Shown here: in pieces, positions 21,459 through 31,720 of the stretch
Layout: each line of letters begins with the position of its first letter
Numbering within the stretch: the first letter of the stretch is position 1
NCBI RefSeq assembly: GCF_000227135.1
Contig: NC_018234.1
Coordinates: forward strand, 481,168 to 545,167
DNA length: 64,000 nt
From: Leishmania donovani
Lineage: Eukaryota; Euglenozoa; Kinetoplastea; Trypanosomatida; Trypanosomatidae
Reading direction: 5' to 3'
Program-made: the position numbers and the translations under genes
Notes under the pieces: model-generated
What the model saw: only the letters and a program-made list of their open reading frames with translations
What the model was told of the DNA's origin: nothing
Database searches by the model: none

Positions 21459-21571
21459 TGCATCCGTTGCGCTCTATACACCTATCCTCTCGCTTGCTTC
21501 TCGTGTGCCGGTCCGGCATTGCCGCACCGGCGAGGATCGCAGCAGCAGGCTAGAACACAGCTAGGGAACGC

Positions 21572-24500
21572 ATGACTTACGTCATCATGAGCTCTTCCGC
21601 TTCTCCACTTGCCTCCTCAGCCCTTGCCGTGGGCCGATCCTCGCCCAATGACCGACCGCTGCTACCCTCTCCATCCACCGTCGGTGCCTCCGCGGAGTAC
21701 GCCGGCGCGCTCGCGAGGGGGGCGGCACCCTGTAACTCATTGTCCCTGAAGTCATCGTCGCAGTTGATCATCACACAACAACCCGAGCGGCCGCTGCGAG
21801 CAAGACCGCCCACGCCACCGTCGGTGGTGCAGGACCCCCGCGCGGGCGGCACTGCCGTCGCGGATGAGCAAACACAACGGACAGAGCTGCTTGCGCTGAT
21901 CGCGCGGCTCAGCAGGTCGCTTATGCCCGCCACAGAACGGCTTATTCGACTTCGCAGCGCTCTCAGGGCGCTACAGGAGCAGCTCGTCGTCACCATTCCA
22001 CCCGCCGCGGTCGTCACCGTAACGGGTGGCGCCTCCGCCGGTGCGTCCATCTCCTCCGTGAGCATGTCGGATACAAGTGTGTCTCCGCGCCTGTGCGTGG
22101 CGGGGACGTCGTACCCCGACATGGAAGCGGTGCTCTATTTTCTCGCCCACCGCGATCCGCCGTTGCAGCGGTGCGGAACCTGCTCTGGAGCGGTTGGAGG
22201 CGCGAGTGGCGGCCGTCCTCCCACGCCGTGCACCGGGATGCTCGTCTCCCCGCATGCGTCACCGTCTAGCAGCGTGCCGCGTAGGTGGTCGCGGCTTGAG
22301 TCGGGTGCTGGTGGCGCAGGGACGAACGCCATGGCCTCGAGCACCGCCACCGGTGCCTCCGCCAGTGGGCTGTGGCAGACCAGCGCCATTGGCTTCGGCG
22401 ACGCCTCCTGCCCATCGTCGCCGTCGGCGCCATCTTTTCGATTCCCCTCCACCCCACCGTTGGCGCCGACGCTCATGTCCGTCACACATGCGACGGTGCA
22501 CGACTCCGCGTCCCTCAGCGGGGCCAGTAACCGCCACAGTCCGGTGATGACAGACTCGCCATCGCTTGATCAGCTAACGCTGCCCACGATGCATGCGCGC
22601 GTTGCATGTGGCGTACACCATGGCAGCATGCAGGTATCGCGGGACAACGCGACTATTCCACCTCACCTTCTACAGACCACCCCCCCGCTGCCGCTGCCTG
22701 CCACGGTGCCCGCGACAGGGACGACGACGACGATGAGCGCCGCAAGCACTGGCGCAGCCGCTGTGTGCGCTGACGGTGGCAGCGTTGCAGGGCGTCTACT
22801 GGCCGCCCCCACTGCCCACAACCTACATCCGCACCGCACCCTTTCCCCTTACCCGCCGCCCTCGAGCGTCGCCAGCGGCAGTCCGCAGGTTGCGACACCG
22901 CCACCTCCGTTGCCCGCAGCGCCGGCAAACCACCACGTGCGTCGGGTGCGCTCGACGACATCGCTGGAGCTCCACACGTCTGGCGGCTCGCCCTCCGGCG
23001 CGGTGACGAAGGATGCCGAGGCACCGAGCTACGAGTCGCGGACGCAGCCGCCGTCGCAGATGGTGCCCCGCGACGCCACTTCGCCGGTGGAAGTCGCCAG
23101 CGAAGGTGGTGACGGGAGCGTGTCGGCCGGGTCCATGAGCCTCTCCTCCACTATGCCTGACCTTCCCGCTACCCCACCGCCGCCACTGCCCGGGTTCACC
23201 ACACTGGAGGTGAGTGGTGCTCCATGGCGTACCTCATCGCCGCAACCTGCTACTTCCACGGTGGTCTCGCTACCGTCGCCAACACTTCAGGGCATTGTCT
23301 TGCCAGGGGCGGATAACTACGCGGCTGGGGCCCCCAACGGTGCCCTTGTCGCGAGCTTCCGGAGCAGAACGGGAAGCAGGCATGCCTGCGCTGGTGCCTT
23401 TCCTTCGCCTGCTGGCGAGTCTCCGGCGCCGCCGACGCCCATCATGATCAACTCACTTCCGCGCACGTCTTCGCAGTCCACGGAGGTGAGCGAGCAGCTG
23501 CATCGCTACCGCCAGTCGCTGCTCGGCAGCTCCCTGCCGCCTGGCACGGCGCGCTTCACCACGCTGCCAACGCCATTTATGTCGCGGGTGGGGGCAGGCA
23601 TGCAGAGCAGCGGAGCCCGCAGCCTTCGCGAGGACTCCGCCGTCCTCTCGCGCGCCTCCTCCTTCACTCCACCAGCGATGCGGTTTGTGCAGCGGGTGCG
23701 GCGCCGCATGCTGACACTCAGTCAGATGCAGCTGCAGCTTTCTGCCTGGGACCTCTTCCACACAGACCACATCGGTGGTCGCTCTCAGGCGGCACTGCAG
23801 GTCACTGCCGCGGCGTCTGTCGTCACAAGCCCAGCCGTCTCACTGACCTCTGCAGCGCAAGGTGGTTGGCGGGCGAAGAATGAGCCGGAAAGCCGTGGGA
23901 GCAGCAGCGAAAGCAGGTCGAGCAACTCTCGGTACCAGGAGTACTCACAGCACTCGTGTGGTGTCCACGCGATGTCGGAGATGCCGCAGCAGGTGCTACT
24001 GGGCCCCCACTGGCTGTTGAGCGTGAGCGAGGACGGCTTCTTGCGCTACGAGCCGCTGCCGTCCGTTGCGCAGCCGCCGCCGTACATGCAATCCCCGCCG
24101 GTGGCCACCACTGCCGATTTTGCCTTCCTCTGTGTACCATACGAGGCGCTCGCGCGCGTCATAGGGGCAGAGGTGGGCCACCACAGCCATATCAGCACGA
24201 GCGGTCCGTTCGGTGTCAGTGCCGGCGGCGTCGGTGTAACCGTCAGTGGTGACGGCGCGCTTGAGGAGGTGGCGGCGGTGCTCGACGTCCTTTTTGGTCT
24301 CTTCAGCGGCTCCAGGCAGCAGCACTCGCCAGCACACCAGCAGCGGCGGCCACCGCACCGTGGCGCGACAGGAGCAAAGTCGAGCCTCTTGACAGTGAAC
24401 AACGGCGGCGGCGGCGCCACCATTTCCACCGCACACATACACTCTAGTAGCCCTCCCGTGCAAGAAGGCGAGGAGCTGCTGCCGCAGCCGATGGTGTGCG

Positions 24501-27500
24501 CTGGCGGCGACAACGACGGGCAGCGTACTTGGCGGGACAAGCGACATGCGGAGGCCTGCTCCAACTCCTACCCGCAGGCCACCGCTAGACCTATCATCGA
24601 CACCGCCGGGGGAAGGGGCGGCCATGGTGATGCGATGACCTCGCCCGAGGTCCACTCCCCCGAGGCTTCATCGCCACGAATGCGAGTCTCCAAGGCACGC
24701 ATGTCCACGGCTGCCGACTTCCCGTTGTTCATATCGAAGCGAATGCAACCTGCGGGATGCCTCGACAACGACATTTCCCTCTTGCCGCATCATAGTCACG
24801 TCGTGCCGGGGCTGCCAGCTTCCTTGACCGAGGATTGGCTGCTGCCGCTGCGTCAAGTCCTTGTCGATCGCACGATCTTCCTCCTTGTCAAGCCGGACAG
24901 TGAAGAGGCGCCGGCGTCGAGCCTGCGTCGTGCGAACGCGAGGTGTAGCGCCGAGGACTTGGACGGCGCCATGAACGAACGGGTAGTGCAGCGGTTTCTG
25001 TGGTTTGCGAAGACGCGCTATGGAGTCACGGTGCAGCCGTGGCGCGTCATCACCTTCAGCTACCGCGATGCGACGCGAGCTCGCAACGTGATGCTGGCTG
25101 TCTACGGGCAGCGACTCCGTAGGAAGCAGCAGCAACACGGGCAGAGCGCCAACTGGCGGCCGACTTCGGAGACGCTGTCACAGGCGCATCCGACCAGTGG
25201 TGCCGGCGAGGACGATATGGGGGGCAACGCCACTCCAGCCGATGGCGCTGATGTGCGCGTTGCATCTACCGCATCGCCCGTCCCCCGCAGCGGCTGCTCC
25301 GTCTCCCCACTTGAGTCTTCGTGCGTGACAGCTGGCTTGCCTGCGATCCCCACCCCTGGCGGGGCGCAGACGCCGCCCGGTGCATCCCTCATGTCAACCT
25401 CGCGGCTCACACTAACGTCTTTGGTTGGCGGAAGCGAGTGGCGTCGTGGTCGCAATGACGGTGCGAGTCGGCCGCACGACGACGAGGGTGGTCAGCAGGA
25501 GTTTTCAGACGCCTTCTACACGTTGTTGACACAGGATTTGAGCGTTCAGCCGCTGTCGACGGCGCTGGAGGAGTACAGACCGTTGCTGGAGTGCCACGCT
25601 GCGACGCAGATGTCTGCGCAGTACGGTACGAGTGCGGGGGCGGCTTTGACATCACCAGCCGCTGGCATCTGCTCTCAGGCAAGCTGCGCAGGCGGGATGG
25701 GGCCCGCCACAAGTGCGATTGACGAGGGTGAGCAAGCCCGTGTTGACGCCGCCCGCCGGCTCTCAGGTGCGGCGGGCTCCGTCCCCGCCATCGAGGGCCC
25801 CGCCACGGGGGACGTGAGTGACGAAGGCGTGGACGCTGCAGCGGCGGCGGCATGCAAGCACGCGCAGGAGGTGGTGTGGCGCGCCAGCGGTGCCGCGGGC
25901 GTGAGCAGCGCTCTTCGGTACTTCCAGCACGCTGCGGTCGCGCATCGCGTGGGGCGGGCGGCGCTTCCGGTGATGATGTGGTCGTGGCAGCTATACTCGC
26001 TGCTGCCGGTCATTATTAAAGACGCGCAGTCGCGCCGCAATCGACTGCGGCACAACAGTCGTCACTGCCAACACAAACTGCAGGGGGTGCAGCGAAGCAT
26101 CACGTTACACTTGGATGCCAGTCCGGCCAAGAACGTGGCGGCGCTGGAGGTGCGACTGCAGGCGGGGTTCAAAGAAATGGCGCAGCGGTTTTTGCGAGAC
26201 CTCCGTCGACTGTTCATCTCGACAGCCTCGGCAGCGACGACTGCTGCATTCTCGCCCGTCTCAAAGGTTTCGGCGCCGTCGTGGCCAGCGACAGGCGCAC
26301 CAGGGCACGGGCAGCGACAGCAGCAGACGCTGCCCTTCGCACCACTGGATGCACTGCTGGTGTACGACTCACCGGGCCTGCGAGAGGCGTACCAGCGCCT
26401 CGCTCGGGCGGCGCTTCGATTCCACGCCTTCTACCTCGCAGGGTACTTCGCCTTCGATGCACGAATGCCAAGTCAGCCCTCGCGCACGGGCTACGATGCA
26501 GCCCTCGAGAGAAAGCTCTCGCAGTCGCCACGGCCCATATCCGTGTACGAGCAGCGCTACGCCGCTCTCCGGGAGGCTGTGTGTCTCTCGCAGCTGCAGC
26601 TGAGGACGCCGCTGCGGATGCTCAACGACCTCAACGTCGCCCCACCCGACGAGTCGTGCACCCGACCTGGCACTTCCTCCCCAGCGGTGCTGCTGCCGCC
26701 GCCACCGCCCACGCGAGCGGTCAACCCTGCCACCAAAACGCCGACAACTTCTGCTGTTCGACTGACCCCGTCAGGCAGTGCGGCACGAACGCCGACAACT
26801 ACAAAGAGCGAGGCCGAAGAGACGCCGATGCCGAAGGTGGAACTGCGGCCCAACTCCCGCCGCCGCTGCAGCTTCCGCATCACGAGCGCGGCAGGCTCAG
26901 CAGCCTCGCTGGTGGAGGAGTCCTCACCGCTGCGACCTGTAAGGCGGAGAGAGCCATCTGCCGCGCCTCACAGAGTGTCCGTCGAAGGCGGCAGCGATGA
27001 ACGACTATCGCAGCGGTCGTTCTTGTCACCGTCGTTTCTCGCTTCCGCTGCACGGGAGGTCGTTGCTGCCGCGGCGTCTTCGAGTGTTGCGTGCACGGAA
27101 CTAACAGCTAAGAACGGCATGGACCCTGTAAGTGGCGTGCCTGGACAGGAGCGTGGGACACGGGGAATGTCTTCAGAGCCAGCGGCAGACGAGCGTGCAG
27201 ACGGCGACGGCACTCCCCGACTCAGTCTCGAGGAACTGCAGCAGCGGCGCGTTGCCATGGAGCATCAGCTCATTGCGCATGTCTCGCAGATCAACACAGA
27301 GATCATCAACTTCCTGCTCGCCACTTGTGTGGCTGCCGTGCCGCAACTGCAGCGGGACTGTGTAGGTGCAGAGCTGGCGCGGGTGAAGGACGCGCAAGCG
27401 GAGATTGTGTCGAGCTTCACAACGGCGGTGCGCGGCCGCAAAGACGCCGCCATCGCGATGTCTCACCTCTACGCCCGGCTCGAGGAGTGGAGCGCAGAAA

Positions 27501-28951
27501 TGTCACACCTCGTGTCGGTTGTGCGGTCGCGGCCATATCTCGAAAAGTTTATAACGCAGCTGCGCGCGGTTCTGTGCGAGGATCAGGTGCGCGCCCTCGC
27601 AGTCTTTCGCTGCGACAGCGGGGATGGGCAAGACTCTGGAGCCGCGGCGTGGCAGACGCCGCAGGTAGATGACACTTCGCCGTCGCCATCCAGTGCAGCA
27701 ACGAAGGCGAATCGCGGGATCTATGCGACTGCGGTACGTCTACCTCTGACAAGTGCTAGAGCAAGCGCCAGTGCTAGCGGTGGCTTGCGGGACAGCACGC
27801 TGAAAGGGTCGGCAGAGCAGCACGCCGCCGCACCTAGTCCGAGCGGCACCCCTTGCGCCTGCGCCTCGAAGTCCTTGGCAGCGGAGGTGGGCTACCGGTC
27901 TGCCAGGATGCTGCGCTACTACACTCGCCTCGCCTGCAAGCGGCGTGGCTCCAGCGGCAGCGACAAACTCTCCGACACCAGCATGGCTGCCAACGCCCAG
28001 CGCAGCGGTGTGTTCGGCGAAATGCTAGCATCCCCGTCGCCTTCCCGGTCGCTGCGCTCCATCCAGGGCGTCAACTCAACGTTGACGTCGCCACACTGCA
28101 GTTCACGCATGAAAGGCGGTGGCGGCGGTGGGCATGGAGCATTGGGCTTGAGCGTTTCGCTGTCCAGCATGTCGGCCGCGTGGAGTCGGGAGGAGGCGTG
28201 CTTGCGTGTCGAGGGCGGTGCCCGTACGCTGCGCGTTTATGACGCCGGTAACGCGAAGGCCGCGGCGTTCGCCTTTTTTGCCTCCCCGACGCAGCCGGCC
28301 ATATCGGCTGTGGCCGCAGAGGTGCTCGCGATGCTGGAGGTGATGAAGCGGGAGCCCCTTCGCTCCCCATTGTCCCCCTCGGCGCCACAAGCTGTGGTCG
28401 GTGCCGAATCAAAGGGTGCTGCGCGAGACGGAGCCGCATCGCCGGCCACGCCGGCAGCAGCACCGGCGCACCGCTCCGTCGATGCAGATGGCAGCGCGTG
28501 GCAGAAGCGGCTGACGCAGTGGCGCTCCGCCATGGCGGACGCGGAGAGGCCGGCCGATGATGCCTCTGCGGCGCCACTGTTGTGGATTGTTCTGGACACG
28601 TGGGATGAGACGCTGCTCCGCATGCCCTATGGACTGCTGCTGCAGCTGGACACACCCAGCTACGCCGAGTCTCTCAACCGCATGAGCGATGAGCTCTTGA
28701 ACACGCAGGAGAGCTGGAAGAGTAACTGCGAAGACGTGCTGGCGAGGATCCAGCGGCAGCTACATGCACTGGAGGTGGATCTCAACAAGATCTGTGATGA
28801 CCGTGGTGAGGCGCGCGCCGAGTACGTGCGGGAGTTGCGGGCGGTGTTTGATGCAGCTTCCGTCCTCATCGCTTCCCGTGATGACACTGCCATGAGCGCA
28901 TGTCCGTTTTGTGAGTTGCCAGGCAGCACTAGAGCAGGTCTTCGGGCGTGA
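21572..28951 (+). CDS. Giant conserved-looking hypothetical protein, Ser/Pro-rich with C-terminal helices
   Basis: A 2459-residue protein (2454 if the second ATG at 21587 is used). I do not recognise it. The first 800 residues are mostly Ser/Thr/Pro/Ala-rich and probably disordered, apart from a helical patch near 105-140. Compact segments follow. One starts HWLLSVSEDGFLRYEPLP (about 813). A second at about 1089-1195 ends WRVITFSYRDATRARNV and resembles the end of a PH- or GRAM-like fold, but this is only an impression. A helical, basic region spans about 1470-1640. A coiled-coil-like region (about 1885-1995) starts QQRRVAMEHQLIAHVSQINT. The last helical stretch (about 2360-2435) begins LDTPSYAESLNRMSDELLN. 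No membrane segment or signal peptide is evident. The domains suggest a scaffold or membrane-associated adaptor, but function is unknown. A SIDER-like element follows in its probable 3' UTR. Confidence 0.8.
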   Translation: MTYVIMSSSASPLASSALAVGRSSPNDRPLLPSPSTVGASAEYAGALARGAAPCNSLSLKSSSQLIITQQPERPLRARPPTPPSVVQDPRAGGTAVADEQTQRTELLALIARLSRSLMPATERLIRLRSALRALQEQLVVTIPPAAVVTVTGGASAGASISSVSMSDTSVSPRLCVAGTSYPDMEAVLYFLAHRDPPLQRCGTCSGAVGGASGGRPPTPCTGMLVSPHASPSSSVPRRWSRLESGAGGAGTNAMASSTATGASASGLWQTSAIGFGDASCPSSPSAPSFRFPSTPPLAPTLMSVTHATVHDSASLSGASNRHSPVMTDSPSLDQLTLPTMHARVACGVHHGSMQVSRDNATIPPHLLQTTPPLPLPATVPATGTTTTMSAASTGAAAVCADGGSVAGRLLAAPTAHNLHPHRTLSPYPPPSSVASGSPQVATPPPPLPAAPANHHVRRVRSTTSLELHTSGGSPSGAVTKDAEAPSYESRTQPPSQMVPRDATSPVEVASEGGDGSVSAGSMSLSSTMPDLPATPPPPLPGFTTLEVSGAPWRTSSPQPATSTVVSLPSPTLQGIVLPGADNYAAGAPNGALVASFRSRTGSRHACAGAFPSPAGESPAPPTPIMINSLPRTSSQSTEVSEQLHRYRQSLLGSSLPPGTARFTTLPTPFMSRVGAGMQSSGARSLREDSAVLSRASSFTPPAMRFVQRVRRRMLTLSQMQLQLSAWDLFHTDHIGGRSQAALQVTAAASVVTSPAVSLTSAAQGGWRAKNEPESRGSSSESRSSNSRYQEYSQHSCGVHAMSEMPQQVLLGPHWLLSVSEDGFLRYEPLPSVAQPPPYMQSPPVATTADFAFLCVPYEALARVIGAEVGHHSHISTSGPFGVSAGGVGVTVSGDGALEEVAAVLDVLFGLFSGSRQQHSPAHQQRRPPHRGATGAKSSLLTVNNGGGGATISTAHIHSSSPPVQEGEELLPQPMVCAGGDNDGQRTWRDKRHAEACSNSYPQATARPIIDTAGGRGGHGDAMTSPEVHSPEASSPRMRVSKARMSTAADFPLFISKRMQPAGCLDNDISLLPHHSHVVPGLPASLTEDWLLPLRQVLVDRTIFLLVKPDSEEAPASSLRRANARCSAEDLDGAMNERVVQRFLWFAKTRYGVTVQPWRVITFSYRDATRARNVMLAVYGQRLRRKQQQHGQSANWRPTSETLSQAHPTSGAGEDDMGGNATPADGADVRVASTASPVPRSGCSVSPLESSCVTAGLPAIPTPGGAQTPPGASLMSTSRLTLTSLVGGSEWRRGRNDGASRPHDDEGGQQEFSDAFYTLLTQDLSVQPLSTALEEYRPLLECHAATQMSAQYGTSAGAALTSPAAGICSQASCAGGMGPATSAIDEGEQARVDAARRLSGAAGSVPAIEGPATGDVSDEGVDAAAAAACKHAQEVVWRASGAAGVSSALRYFQHAAVAHRVGRAALPVMMWSWQLYSLLPVIIKDAQSRRNRLRHNSRHCQHKLQGVQRSITLHLDASPAKNVAALEVRLQAGFKEMAQRFLRDLRRLFISTASAATTAAFSPVSKVSAPSWPATGAPGHGQRQQQTLPFAPLDALLVYDSPGLREAYQRLARAALRFHAFYLAGYFAFDARMPSQPSRTGYDAALERKLSQSPRPISVYEQRYAALREAVCLSQLQLRTPLRMLNDLNVAPPDESCTRPGTSSPAVLLPPPPPTRAVNPATKTPTTSAVRLTPSGSAARTPTTTKSEAEETPMPKVELRPNSRRRCSFRITSAAGSAASLVEESSPLRPVRRREPSAAPHRVSVEGGSDERLSQRSFLSPSFLASAAREVVAAAASSSVACTELTAKNGMDPVSGVPGQERGTRGMSSEPAADERADGDGTPRLSLEELQQRRVAMEHQLIAHVSQINTEIINFLLATCVAAVPQLQRDCVGAELARVKDAQAEIVSSFTTAVRGRKDAAIAMSHLYARLEEWSAEMSHLVSVVRSRPYLEKFITQLRAVLCEDQVRALAVFRCDSGDGQDSGAAAWQTPQVDDTSPSPSSAATKANRGIYATAVRLPLTSARASASASGGLRDSTLKGSAEQHAAAPSPSGTPCACASKSLAAEVGYRSARMLRYYTRLACKRRGSSGSDKLSDTSMAANAQRSGVFGEMLASPSPSRSLRSIQGVNSTLTSPHCSSRMKGGGGGGHGALGLSVSLSSMSAAWSREEACLRVEGGARTLRVYDAGNAKAAAFAFFASPTQPAISAVAAEVLAMLEVMKREPLRSPLSPSAPQAVVGAESKGAARDGAASPATPAAAPAHRSVDADGSAWQKRLTQWRSAMADAERPADDASAAPLLWIVLDTWDETLLRMPYGLLLQLDTPSYAESLNRMSDELLNTQESWKSNCEDVLARIQRQLHALEVDLNKICDDRGEARAEYVRELRAVFDAASVLIASRDDTAMSACPFCELPGSTRAGLRA

Positions 28952-29181
28952 ATGGGGCGACGGGCGGGTGGGACCATGCAGGAAGAGGCGGACTGTACCA
29001 CACAAGCTGTCTCCTTCACGCCCCTTTCTCGCTTGCACCTTTCGGGTACAGTGAACTTGTCTGGGTCTCTCTCTCGGTGGGCGTCTCTGTCGATGGCACT
29101 GCCTCGCACGGTGCCGGCACCGGCTTTCTCCTTTATTGCTGTCTATGTCTCTTTCCTCCATCTGCTGAGGACGTTTTTCGG

Positions 29182-29740
29182 AGGGGGTGCACACACACCC
29201 CTCTCCGCGCGTGGCACCGCAGGGCCCAGTGTGTCCACTCTCTGTCTGGGAGGAAGCCGAGCAGACCCCCTATTCCTGCCCATGCCGAGCCACCTGTGGG
29301 CGGTAGCAGGGCCAAGCACCGACGACGCCGGGGAGGCCAGGGCGATGCACCGCTACTTGTGCCCAGCGGTTAGACCCTGGACGGCGTGGCGTCGGAGCGA
29401 CCTGCGACAGTGAACACGCCCGTGCCATCCATGCGATAGGCCGCTTGCCAGCGCGACTCGGACGCATGTCACCCTCGGCCTTCGCACCGCCTACTGGTGC
29501 GGGGAGAGCCCGCGTGTCACACCCCGAGGGGGTGGGGGGTGGGGAATGCGCCAGGGGTGGCGACCCGCGAGGCGGGGGTTTGTGAGCAGGTAGCGTGTGA
29601 GGCCCAGGCCCTGCTCAGGTGACTGAGTCGGCGCCGTGCTACAACTCGCGTGTGTGTGCGGCTGCTTCGCACGACGCGGATGGTTGGGTGGGGGGCCTGT
29701 GCTCGGTGAGTATGTGTGTGTGTGGGGGGGGGGGAGGGTG
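29182..29740. mobile_element. SIDER-like degenerate retroposon in the 3' UTR region
   Basis: Bases 29188-29248 are identical over 61 bp to 63940-64000, and both copies are preceded by a G-rich run, so this is an interspersed repeat. The non-coding body continues to about 29740, where a GT run and a run of about eleven G occur. A length near 550 bp, an intergenic position just downstream of a stop codon, and G/C-rich non-coding content fit the Leishmania SIDER elements. These are extinct, truncated ingi-related retroposons, and the SIDER2 subgroup lowers mRNA stability from 3' UTRs. Assignment to SIDER is from memory of the family and was not aligned; exact ends and orientation are uncertain. 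Confidence 0.6.
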
Positions 29741-30500
29741 GCGTTGAGTGGAGCTCGCGTTGCACGGCAGAGAAGTGGGCACGCTAGAAATGCGAAGAAA
29801 ACATGCCCTCCTATCGTCATATTGCGCCGCTCAATGCGATGTCGCGGAACTGACAACGGCGCTGGTGTATACCCACGCTAACGCACAATTGCGCACATAT
29901 CGTTGTGCCCGCCTCGCTCTGTCTTACCTCCGCCTCTCCAGCCATCACTCCTGCGGATCCGTCGCCTCGCCTCTGCCTCTCTCACGCATCACATGCATGG
30001 TGTCATCGACCCCTCCCCCAGGGGGTTTCATCCGTTGTTTCTCATGCCCACTGTCCTTCCTTCAACGCTCCCCCACGGCCGCATCTCAGTTTTTCTTTCC
30101 CTGCAACAAATTATTCTCTGTTATCATCCCCACTCCCTTCCTTCGCTCTCGACTGTCATCTGTGACGTCCTGCGTTGCGCGCTGCCACCATGCTGTGCCC
30201 CGGCTGCCGTGAGGAACTCGTGGCAGTGTGCCGGTTTTGGCCGTGTGTACACTCTCTGCTCAGACGTCTTTGATGACGAAGCGCGCTCGCCGCCGTGTTG
30301 TGTGCGTCTTTCGTGGCTTCGCGCCGGCGTTTAGAAAGAGAAGGACTGGCACGCCTTGTGCTGACGTCGGCGCTGCGCTCGCATGCCTGCGCACAACCCA
30401 CGTCCTCTCGTTACTGCCCGCCGCCTTCCCGCTCTCCTTGTCTTCCTCCGTCCCCCCTCACATGCGTATAACGTGGTGTCTGGAGTGTGTCCCACGCTCA

Positions 30501-30532
30501 CGCCCTTTCTCTTCACGGACTTCATGGAATAG
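30501..30532 (+). promoter_or_regulatory. Candidate trans-splice acceptor for the 374-residue protein gene
   Basis: A pyrimidine tract at 30501-30515 is followed by AG at 30531-30532. The next ATG is 30596, the chosen start. An alternative AG lies at 30484-30485 behind a stronger tract (about 30410-30460), but an ATG at 30524 would then come first. Confidence 0.35.
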
Positions 30533-30595
30533 GGGAAGACTCCCTCGCACTACAGCGTTTTTCGTGGCCTGCGGAGCCCGGCGCCTGCTCGGCCG

Positions 30596-31720
30596 ATGCG
30601 CTCTACGGCGGCAGCGACACCGACCGCGGCGCAAGCGGCACGTATTCTGTCACTGAAGCAAAAGCTGCAGGCGTTGCCGACAGAACAAGACCACTACCGT
30701 CGCCACTATGAGGAGCCGGAGGGAGTCTGTTGGGATGTGCTGGACGACTTGGCGGAGAACGAAGGACGCTGTGCGCATGACTCAACGGGAATAGGGCCGC
30801 CGTCTGCTGAAGATGGCGCCCCTTTGCTGGATGCATCGTCGTCGCCGCCATCGCGACTGGCATCGCCCGCGACGGCACCGCGTGCGAGTGCGGGAAGGCA
30901 CGGGCTGGGCTACCCGGTCTCAGCTTCCCATGATGGGCCACACTCGCACCCATCTCTGTGTAGCGACGCGACACCCGCGGGAGTTTCAAGTCGGAGAGCA
31001 ACCCAACGTCATTTGAGCGACCACCCTCCGCCGTCCCGGCGCACCACGATATCATCGTCGAGGCCAGACCCGCGCTTGCGGTGTTCTGGTGAGGCGGACG
31101 TACTCTCGCCGCAAGAGACGCAGCTGCTGCTTAGACGTCTGCGTAGATTGCATCAATGGATGGGCGATCTGGTCACCGGCGTGTCGGCAGCCACGCCGTC
31201 AGGATGTGCGGACGTCGGCTGTAGGGGTGATGGCGCCCTACGCGACCCCTCTGCAACGGCCACAGAGGTGATTGCTAATGTGTGCCCATGTAGCGACTCG
31301 AGTGCGGCTTGCTCAGCCTTCCCGCTCTCAGCGCGTGAGTCGCCGCTGAAGCGTGTCACGGCGCTCAGGCTGCACCGCGTGGTAGATGACCTGTTCATGC
31401 TCTTCACACAGCTGCAGGCGACGCTGACGGACGTTGTGTGGTGCACCAGCCACCCTCCTGCGCTCTCCACCCCTGTCCGCACGCATCTCGCCCATGACGT
31501 GGAGGTGGAGCGGCTGCGAGCCATTAACCAGCAGCTGCGGCGTACCCTCCGGGGCTACGAGCAGTCGCACCAGACTGCCAGTGAGGCACCGGCGCCACGG
31601 CCCTACGATAGCATCAAAGCACCTCGTCGTGCAGCGCCGCCGCTATCGTCACCACCGCCACCTGCGGGCTATGCAGCCTCCCATGAGTCTGGCCTGTTCA
31701 TTGCCCTTCGTCGACGGTGA
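30596..31720 (+). CDS. Hypothetical protein with short C-terminal coiled coil
   Basis: A 374-residue protein. I do not recognise it. The N-terminal 40 residues look helical (AARILSLKQKLQALPTEQD) and are followed by a tyrosine/acid-rich patch with EEPEGVCWDVLDDLAENEG. The middle (about 60-170) is Ser/Pro/His-rich and probably disordered. A leucine-rich helix lies near 175-200 (ETQLLLRRLRRLHQWMGDLV). A helical region at about 255-290 contains LHRVVDDLFMLFTQLQATLTD, and a short coiled coil with VEVERLRAINQQLRRTLRGYE is near 302-325. There is no signal peptide or membrane segment. The pattern of conserved-looking helices around disordered linkers suggests a cytoskeletal or structural role, but that is inference. 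The start is the first ATG after the predicted splice site. Confidence 0.7.
   Translation: MRSTAAATPTAAQAARILSLKQKLQALPTEQDHYRRHYEEPEGVCWDVLDDLAENEGRCAHDSTGIGPPSAEDGAPLLDASSSPPSRLASPATAPRASAGRHGLGYPVSASHDGPHSHPSLCSDATPAGVSSRRATQRHLSDHPPPSRRTTISSSRPDPRLRCSGEADVLSPQETQLLLRRLRRLHQWMGDLVTGVSAATPSGCADVGCRGDGALRDPSATATEVIANVCPCSDSSAACSAFPLSARESPLKRVTALRLHRVVDDLFMLFTQLQATLTDVVWCTSHPPALSTPVRTHLAHDVEVERLRAINQQLRRTLRGYEQSHQTASEAPAPRPYDSIKAPRRAAPPLSSPPPPAGYAASHESGLFIALRRR

Larger units (their letters stand above)
19185..21571 (+). other. Spacer of 2.4 kb before the giant unknown gene
   Basis: No gene is supported. A 457-codon open frame at 19405-20778 is almost wholly Ser/Pro/Arg/Cys/Leu from C/T-rich DNA and has no domain. 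The region contains GT runs (about 20424-20455), a T9 run near 20700, CA runs at 21362-21380 and many pyrimidine tracts. The last strong tract and AG (21426-21458) precede the next ATG. Confidence 0.55.
28952..30595 (+). other. Spacer carrying a SIDER-like element
   Basis: No protein gene is seen. The first part contains the SIDER-like repeat (about 29182-29740). The second part is pyrimidine-rich 5' flanking DNA (about 29900-30150 and 30400-30520) for the next gene. Confidence 0.6.
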
